Below, one piece after another: positions 58,083 through 64,000 of a DNA stretch of 64,000 nt. Each line of letters begins with the position of its first letter. Position 1 is the first letter of the stretch. A program made the translations under genes and the position numbers. This DNA is from Anaeramoeba flamelloides. Lineage: Eukaryota; Metamonada; Anaeramoebidae. The notes beneath the pieces were generated by a model. That model worked only from the letters and a program-made list of their open reading frames with translations. It was not told the DNA's origin and ran no database searches. The stretch spans positions 3,410,001 to 3,474,000 of the forward strand of contig JANTQA010000045.1 in NCBI GenBank assembly GCA_027625915.1. Reading direction: 5' to 3'.

Positions 58083-58319
58083 TACTGATAAATACAAAAA
58101 AATATCTGAAAATTTTCACTTCATTTTACTTTGTACAAATTTTTTTACAAAAGCTTTGAAGTCGGAATTTCGTTGATTTAAAGAATAAAAAACAATGTTA
58201 AATTGGTTGTTACTTCAAAAATATTCTTTCTTTTGAGTTGTTTTAAAAGTTGAGAGCTGGGATTACAAAATGGGAAATTGAAGTAAAAATAATATTAAAT
58301 ATATTTGAATTTATCAGTT
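58083..58319. mobile_element. Foldback element family H, copy 3
   Basis: Starts TTACTGATAAATACAAAAAA, ends ATATATTTGAATTTATCAGT; inner right arm AAATGGGAAATTGAAGTAAAA. A chance ORF spans it. Confidence 0.7.
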
Positions 58320-58645
58320 TTTGGATTCGTCAAGGAAAAATTGTTTGTCAACTCAATAATCCTCCTTAAAAAAAATAAAAGATTGTGGACTCACTTCTTC
58401 ATCAGCTAAAACAATACCGATTGAAAAAAAAAAATCCTTTACCAAGATTCTCGAACAAAAAGAATCTCTTCCAATAAATCGAAAATTTCAGAATATTCAA
58501 AAAACAAGAAACCACCAAAATACTCAAAACTTTTTTTTCTTGATTAGATAGGAAGATATTAAAACCAAACACTTTGGAAATTTATTTTTTTCAATTTCTG
58601 ATTTTGTAATTTATTTTAATTTTTAACAAACACACAACACCACAA

Positions 58646-61600
58646 ATGAACCTTTTTGGTAAAAAAAAAAAGAAGAAAGGCAAAAATACAACCGAAACAA
58701 CAAAAAATTCCATCATTCAATTACGTGAAACATTGAATATGCTTGAGGTTTGTAGCTTTTTTTTTTTTTTAATAATTTTTTTTGGTTTCTGTTTTAGTCT
58801 TTGCAAGAATTTTTTTTCACTTAAACACAAGCAAATACTTGATCAAATAAAGAAAAAAGGTGAATGTAAAAATATTAAAAAAATTAATTTCTTTCTTTTG
58901 TTCTTTTCATAATTCTTTATCTTTTGATATTATTAATAAAAAAAGAAACGAGAAAATTATCTTGAAAAAAAGATCGAAACAGAACTCCAACACGCAAAAA
59001 AAAATGCCACAAAAAACCGAAGAAGTAATCCCTTTTTTTCGCCACCAAACCCGTTTTTCTTTTTTCAAACGATCTTGCTGATAACTAACTATTACAACGA
59101 TTTTTTTTTTTTTTTCATCCTATTTTTTGAATCATTCCTAAAGGTGCAATTATGGCTTTAAAAAGAAAAAAAAATTATGAACAACAAATATCTAAAGCAT
59201 CAAATACTCGATTTTCTATTGAAAAGCAGGTAAATTTTGTTTTCCAACCAGTCAAACAACATTTTTAATTGATTTATTTTTTTTTTTCTTTTTTGAAAAA
59301 AATATTTTTTTTTTTATGATTTCAGAGTTCTTTTTCTTTTGAAAACAAAACCTTTTTAAAGTGAACTCTTCTCTTCCTTCTTCCACGACCAAGAAAATTC
59401 TTGCAATAGCCACAAGAATGGCTTTTCTTTCCAAACTAAAAAAAAATTTTTTGTGATTTCAATTACACAAATATCAAAGACGATTTGTTCTTTGGGAAAT
59501 AAAATTGAACAAAATATTCAACTCTTATTCCTAAAAAAACAAAATCCTAAGGCATAGAAAAAGCCACCAAATCCCAGTTTTAAAAGGAAAATCAGAATAC
59601 TGATAAATTCACAAAAATGTCTTTAACTTTTTTGTTCACTTTCCAATTTTGAAAATGTTGATATGTGCTTTGAAGAAAGCATTTTATGAATCAAAAAGCC
59701 AAGAACACTTTAAAATTAGTTTACAACTTGACTTTTGTTGCTGAAGTGTTTTGAAAGTTGGTTTTACATGATATAAAAACTGGGAAATTGAACTAAAAAA
59801 TTTTAAAACTGTTTTTTGAATTTAACTGGATCACAAATTGAAGGAGGTACTATCGGAATAAATTCTTCAGATACATTACAAATGCTGTCCTTTCATTTTG
59901 GGTTAAGGTAAATACGATCCTTTAGCCCAAAGATGAAAATAAATTATTTTTGTAACAAAAAAATTAATTTATATTTTTTATTGTTTTTTTTTTCTAGTTC
60001 TACTTCAAAACCTCACCTTATAAGTCCCTTAGAAAAACACCTCAGAAGATATTTATACAATTAGATTTTCATTTAAGACAGTAGAGGCTTTGATGATATC
60101 TATGCTTAAGTCAAGATAAAGTTACAAAAATCTCGATTATTTTTATCAAATCGTGATATTGTAAAAAATTCTCTGATTCAATATTATCGCAATAATATAA
60201 AAAATCGTAGTATTCTATAAAATCGCGAGAATTATTAAAAAATCGTGATAAATTACAAAATATCGCAATAAAAAAGTAATCGCGATATAATAGTTGATGG
60301 GGTTTTGGAGCTAATTCAGCAATATTTTTACAAAGAAATTTTTTTATTGATCAAAAAATAGATCACGTGATGAAAAGTTATTCTTTTTTTTTTTTATTCT
60401 AATTTAAGGGAGAAGTTTAAAATTCAATCAAGGATCAGATCCAAGAGTTTTATTGAATTTTCTTTTGATTTTGTTAACAAACCTATCGATCCTTTTAGAT
60501 CAACAACAATAATAACTAAAGATAAATAAATAGTTTCTCAGTCAATTGTGGTGTTGTAAATTCTGTTGAATAAAAAGAACTTCTAAAACAACCAACCCTT
60601 CACTCGTTCTTTAAAGAATGTGTTCTTGGGTGAAAACATTTTCAATATTCTCAGAAATCTGAAAGGAGTTGGATAACTTTTCAAAAGCTTTCATAACAAT
60701 CTAATCACATTATCACCAATTATTAAGATTTTTTGTACAATTATTTTCTTCTTCTTCTTCTTCTCATATCTTTGTATTGGAAAGAAAGCACAACTAGAGT
60801 TTATAGAGATTTTTGTTTGATCGATAACCAATAAGAAATCAATTTACTCTTTATTCTTTTTGGTTATTTAACTTGTGAATGTAATTCCTCCATTTTTAAA
60901 AAACACATCTATTTTATATTCAAGTAGATTGCTGAAATGGGTTATTATTAGTATGATCATAAAGTTTGTTATGATATTATATATTTTGTTAAAAAAAAAA
61001 AATGAAAAAAAAATTTATTTTCCATTACAAACATTCTCATTCCTTTAATAAAAGATTTCTGTCTTTCAAAACTTTCAAACACTTGAAGACAATTCACAAC
61101 CCTTGCAAACACTTTCTAACATTTTATGAAAGGGAAAAAGTGTTGTAAAAGTCTCAAGGCTTTGTAAAAGTCAAGATATTTTTTTTTAAGTGATTTAAAA
61201 AAATAATTTTCCATTTAATCACAATAATTAATTAATCACGATAATGTGGAATATCACGATTTTATGATTTTTCGTGATAAAGTTGGACTAATCGCGATTT
61301 TTTTAATATTATTGCGAATTAATCGTGAATATCATGATGATATATGTTATCATCAAAACCTCTAGTTATGACTACTTTTGAACTAATAACTCTGTAAAAT
61401 TTAATAATTTCCTCAATAATTCAAAATACCACTCTTCATTAATACTTTGTTTTAAGGGAGTACACACAATAGAACCAAAAATAAAAACCTAAAAAAAAAC
61501 CAAAAAAATAATTTATTTTAATCTTTGGGCTAAAGGATCGTATTTACCTTAACCCAAATGAAAGGACAGCATTTGATATGTATCTGAAGAATTCATTCCG

Positions 61601-63411
61601 AACGTACCTCCTTAAAATTTTTGAATTGGGAGTTATTATGATCATTTCAAACGATTTTGACAAAAAATATTTTCAAAAGTATCTATTAAATCGTTGGTAA
61701 TGTTCAAGAACCATATTTTTACAACAATACTAAAAACCTTTTTAAAACATTATAAATCGAAAATATCTAATTCAGTCATTTTAAAAAAGTGAAGACTTTT
61801 TTAAAACTTTTATCAAATTTTCTGTTTAATAAAGTGAAAAATTTTTCAGAATTAAAAACTTTTTAAAGGTTTTTGTTTTTAAAAAGTGAAGGATCAACCT
61901 ACAAGTGTGGTGTAAAGGGAAGCACTTTTTTTAAAAAAAAAAGTTCACACTTTCTCAAAACATAAAACTTTAAAAAAGTTTTTAATTCTGATAAAATCAT
62001 AAAAAAAAAAAGTTTTCACTTTTTTAAAATGACTATATTATTAATTAACGATTTAAATTTTTTTTTTTCCTTTTTTTCATGATCTTGATTATTATCTGGT
62101 AAGTATTCTTATAAAAGCAAAAAATATATATTCTTTTTAATAATTTGATTTTAAAGGAACTTTTTTGAAAAGTTCTTTTCAGAAATTATTAATAATTGGG
62201 AATTTTGATTAGTTAATAATGATAATAACCAATTTTTTTTTCCAACTAAAATTTCTAAAATGGTGTTAATACAAAAAAAGAAATTAAACAAAAAATTACT
62301 AAAAATTTCCAAAATCCTACTTTTATAGTAAAAGGACAGTAAAACTGGTACTTAAAGACTTTTTTTTTTCTTTTTTTTTCATATAAATATTTATTTGCTT
62401 CTTTTTAGTATAAAAATTTTGAGTAATCAAATATGTAATTATTGGTTAAATTTATCGATTTCTTTATTAATTCTATTGATTTAAAATTTCTTAATAATGA
62501 TCTTTTTTTATTTATTATTTTTTTTTTATTAAAATAACTCCAATGACTAAAATTTAAAAGATTTCAATGTTGGAAGGAGCTAGTATGAATTTTGAAATTA
62601 TGAAATCAATGAAACAAGGTGCAAAGGCAATGCAAAATATTCAAAATGAAATGTAAGGATTTTAATTTTTGATAAACACTTTGAAATTTTTAAATAATTT
62701 AGCAAATTTTTTTCGCCTCATTTTGATCAACAGACTCTAAAGAAATATTGTTCTTTAAAGAATGAGATCCGAATCCATTTTCCAGATAATCTCCTTTGTT
62801 GTTTATGGATCTTTTTTTTTAATCAATGAGACGGAAAAAATGTGTTAATTTATTAACAAATTTCTTTGTATGATTTTTTCAAAATTTCGAATTTAAACGT
62901 TAAATTATGATTTTTATTTTTATCTTTATTTTTTCAAATAATATAGGAGTATTGAACAAGTAGAAGATGTAATGGATGAAATTCAGTAAGTTTTTTTTTG
63001 TATAATTTTTTTTAATCCTTTTTCCAAAATTTTGTCGTTTGAGTATTAAATAAAGAAATTCAACTAATAAGAATAAATTCTTAATTATAACAATTCATCA
63101 ACAAAAAATATTTTAACAATTTTTTGAAAAAAATAAACAGAGAATCTTTCCAAATCGCAGAAGAAATATCTGAAGCAATTTCTCAACCATTTGGAGATGA
63201 ATTTGATGAGGACGAACTTGAAGAAGAATTAAATGAACTCGAAGAACTTGGTTTAGACGAGCAATTGACCCAAATCAGCCAAGACGAAATTAAATTGCCC
63301 AATGTACCAAAAACAACCCTTGTTAACAATAACACCCAGGAAGAAGAAGAGCCCGAAGAAGAATCGGAAGATGAAGAACTTCGTAAACTTGCACAAAGCC
63401 TAGAATTTTAA
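58646..63411 (+). CDS. ESCRT-III subunit CHMP4/Snf7 (Vps32)
   Basis: Six exons: 58646-58747, 58946-59024, 59144-59229, 62561-62652, 62947-62985 and 63141-63411. Phases 0, 1, 0, 2, 2 all agree; total 222 aa, the normal CHMP4 length. It polymerises on membranes to drive budding and scission (multivesicular bodies, cytokinesis, repair) with Vps4. Sequence follows the family throughout: basic N-terminus MNLFGKKKKKKGKN, helix 1 (LRETLNMLEKRENYLEKKIE), ELQHAKKNATKNRR, AIMALKRKKNYEQQ, LEGASMNFEIMKSMKQGAKA, SIEQVEDVMDEIQE, AEEISEAISQPFGDEFDEDE and the acidic ELDEQL-type tail with LPNVP. The tail ends LRKLAQSLEF; acidic, with the Alix-binding part poorly conserved. Exon 5 is only 39 bp. Intron 3 (3,331 bp) holds nested inverted repeats. 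Confidence 0.95.
59597..59828. mobile_element. Foldback element family H, copy 4, in the CHMP4 intron 3
   Basis: Starts ATACTGATAAATTCACAAAA with inner CACTTTCCAATTTTGAAAA; right inner arm AAAACTGGGAAATTGAACTA. The right terminus is degenerate (GAATTTAACTGG). Confidence 0.65.
59840..59966. repeat. Left arm of a 120-bp inverted pair in the CHMP4 intron 3
   Basis: Contains GAAGGAGGTACTATCGGAAT, TCTTCAGATACATTACAAAT, GCTGTCCTTTCATTTTGGGT and GATCCTTTAGCCCAAAGAT. The reverse complement is at about 61490-61614. One frame reads GGTIGINSSDTLQMLSFHFG; coding origin unproved. Confidence 0.85.
60084..61361. mobile_element. TIR element family B, copy 2 (about 1.28 kb), in the CHMP4 intron 3
   Basis: Starts GAGGCTTTGATGATATC and ends TGTTATCATCAAAACCTC, flanked by TA on both sides. 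ATCGCGAT-type palindromes fill both subterminal zones. Full-length alignment with 1726-2971 including the ACAACCAACCC and AAAGAATGTGTT landmarks and the (K)TGTTGTAAAAGTCTCAAG block near the right end. No ORF. Confidence 0.85.
61490..61614. repeat. Right arm of the 120-bp inverted pair
   Basis: Contains ATCTTTGGGCTAAAGGATC, ACCCAAATGAAAGGACAGC and TCCGAACGTACCTCCTT, the reverse complement of 59840-59966 with few differences. The family B element sits between the arms. Confidence 0.85.
61755..62035. mobile_element. Foldback element (about 280 bp), in the CHMP4 intron 3
   Basis: Outer arms CAGTCATTTTAAAAAAGTGAA / TTCACTTTTTTAAAATGAC, inner arms CAGAATTAAAAACTTTTTA / AAAAAGTTTTTAATTCTG. Central unpaired part carries ACCTACAAGTGTGGTGTAAAG. 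One copy in the window. Confidence 0.7.
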
Positions 63412-63744
63412 GAAATATTAAATATTTGATCATTTTCAAACATTTTATATTGCTTTAATCACCAAAAAAAAAAAAAAAAAAAAAAAAAAAACTTCAGAAT
63501 TATTTTTTTAATAATTTATTGCGTTGATCGGCTCAAAGTTTGGTTTGTTTTAATTTGGTTGAATTAATGAAATTGAATTTTTATTGTTTTTTTTTTTTTT
63601 TATGTTATTTTATTTGCATTTCTTTAATTTATATTTTATTTACTCATAAATAATTTACATATTTGAATGTTTCTTTTCTGCTTGTGGTAATCAATAAATA
63701 ATTTCTATTTACAACTTTAAAAAAGAGTGTTTTTATTATTATTA
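63412..63744. other. CHMP4 3' flank
   Basis: A28-type poly-A run at about 63464-63491 and AT-rich sequence; ATTAAA- and AATAAA-like words could serve as polyadenylation signals. No gene. Confidence 0.45.
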
Positions 63745-64000
63745 TTATTTAGAAAGAAGTGTAAAGGATACTATAAGTGTCTCTTATACTTAAATATCTG
63801 AAAGGAAATTTCAGCCTAAAATCATAGATTTTATGATTATTAATTAATGAAAATAATTTTAAACTTTTTTGGTTTAAAATTAATTCATTGATATTTATTT
63901 TTTTTAATTTATTTTTGAAAAATTAATCTATCTTTTTCATAGGAAGGGCATACCAATAAAAAATGATCAATATTTTCTATAATTTCCTTTTGTTCATATT
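63745..64000 (-). mobile_element. LINE 3' end fragment cut by the window edge
   Basis: Aligned with 57535-57860: the reverse complement holds GGTATGCCCTTCCTATGAAA then AAGATAGATTAAT and ends in an ATAATAATAAT run where the A-tail should be. It probably continues beyond 64000. Confidence 0.75.

Noticed and set aside
1-64000. Possible bacterial, organellar or CRISPR content.
   Set aside because: No regularly spaced direct repeats, no operons or ribosome-binding sites, and eukaryotic spliced genes throughout.

Overview
The window is nuclear DNA of an AT-rich protist (roughly 20-25% GC by eye). The genes have GT-AG introns, long A/T homopolymers fill the spaces between them, and nearly all genes stop at TAA (one at TAG, none at TGA). 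Protein families and style (extended ankyrin repeats, Rh protein, PAS and KA1 proteins, Asn/Lys-rich inserts) fit a free-living amoeboid or flagellated eukaryote. Anaeramoeba-like or amoebozoan lineages are my best guess; this is inference from composition and family content, not a match.

Layout. 1-3.9 kb: repeats only. 3.9-9.7 kb (+): three-exon F-BAR/double-SH3 gene whose 3.9-kb second intron is packed with a LINE relic and foldback repeats. 12.4-18.2 kb (+): four-exon Rh-type ammonium transporter homologue, with a 4.1-kb repeat-filled intron. 18.5-18.7 kb: an orphan exon-like stretch resembling the PHAX RNA-binding domain. 19.9-22.7 kb (+): ankyrin-repeat protein. 25.4-26.1 kb (+): coiled-coil protein with an unresolved 5' end. 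26-31.7 kb: repeats. 31.7-33.9 kb (+): secreted/membrane protein with a cadherin-like domain. 34.9-36.0 kb: LINE 3' part. 36.6-37.9 kb (-): PAS/coiled-coil protein. 38-43 kb: repeats and an RCC1-like pseudogene. 43.3-45.8 kb (-): pseudokinase with a KA1 domain. 46-52.4 kb: gene desert with foldback elements. 52.4-54.0 kb (+): S-adenosylmethionine synthetase. 54-58.6 kb: repeats. 58.6-63.4 kb (+): six-exon ESCRT-III CHMP4/Snf7 gene with a 3.3-kb intron holding nested inverted repeats. 63.7-64.0 kb: another LINE 3' end.

Splice junctions were fitted by hand from reading phase and family alignment. They close perfectly for six genes (F-BAR, Rh, surface protein, PAS, SAM synthetase, CHMP4). The neighbouring genes do not form a pathway; they are separately transcribed housekeeping, trafficking and signalling genes.

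The most unusual layer is non-coding. At least nine families of inverted-repeat elements share the window, several in three or four copies. One is a modular hairpin family, combining two recurring palindromes and a GCACTCTACGG-type end motif, that occurs about a dozen times and sits at the same point inside two LINE copies. Other points of interest are an Rh protein that has lost one of its twin pore histidines, and a KA1-bearing kinase that has lost its catalytic aspartates.
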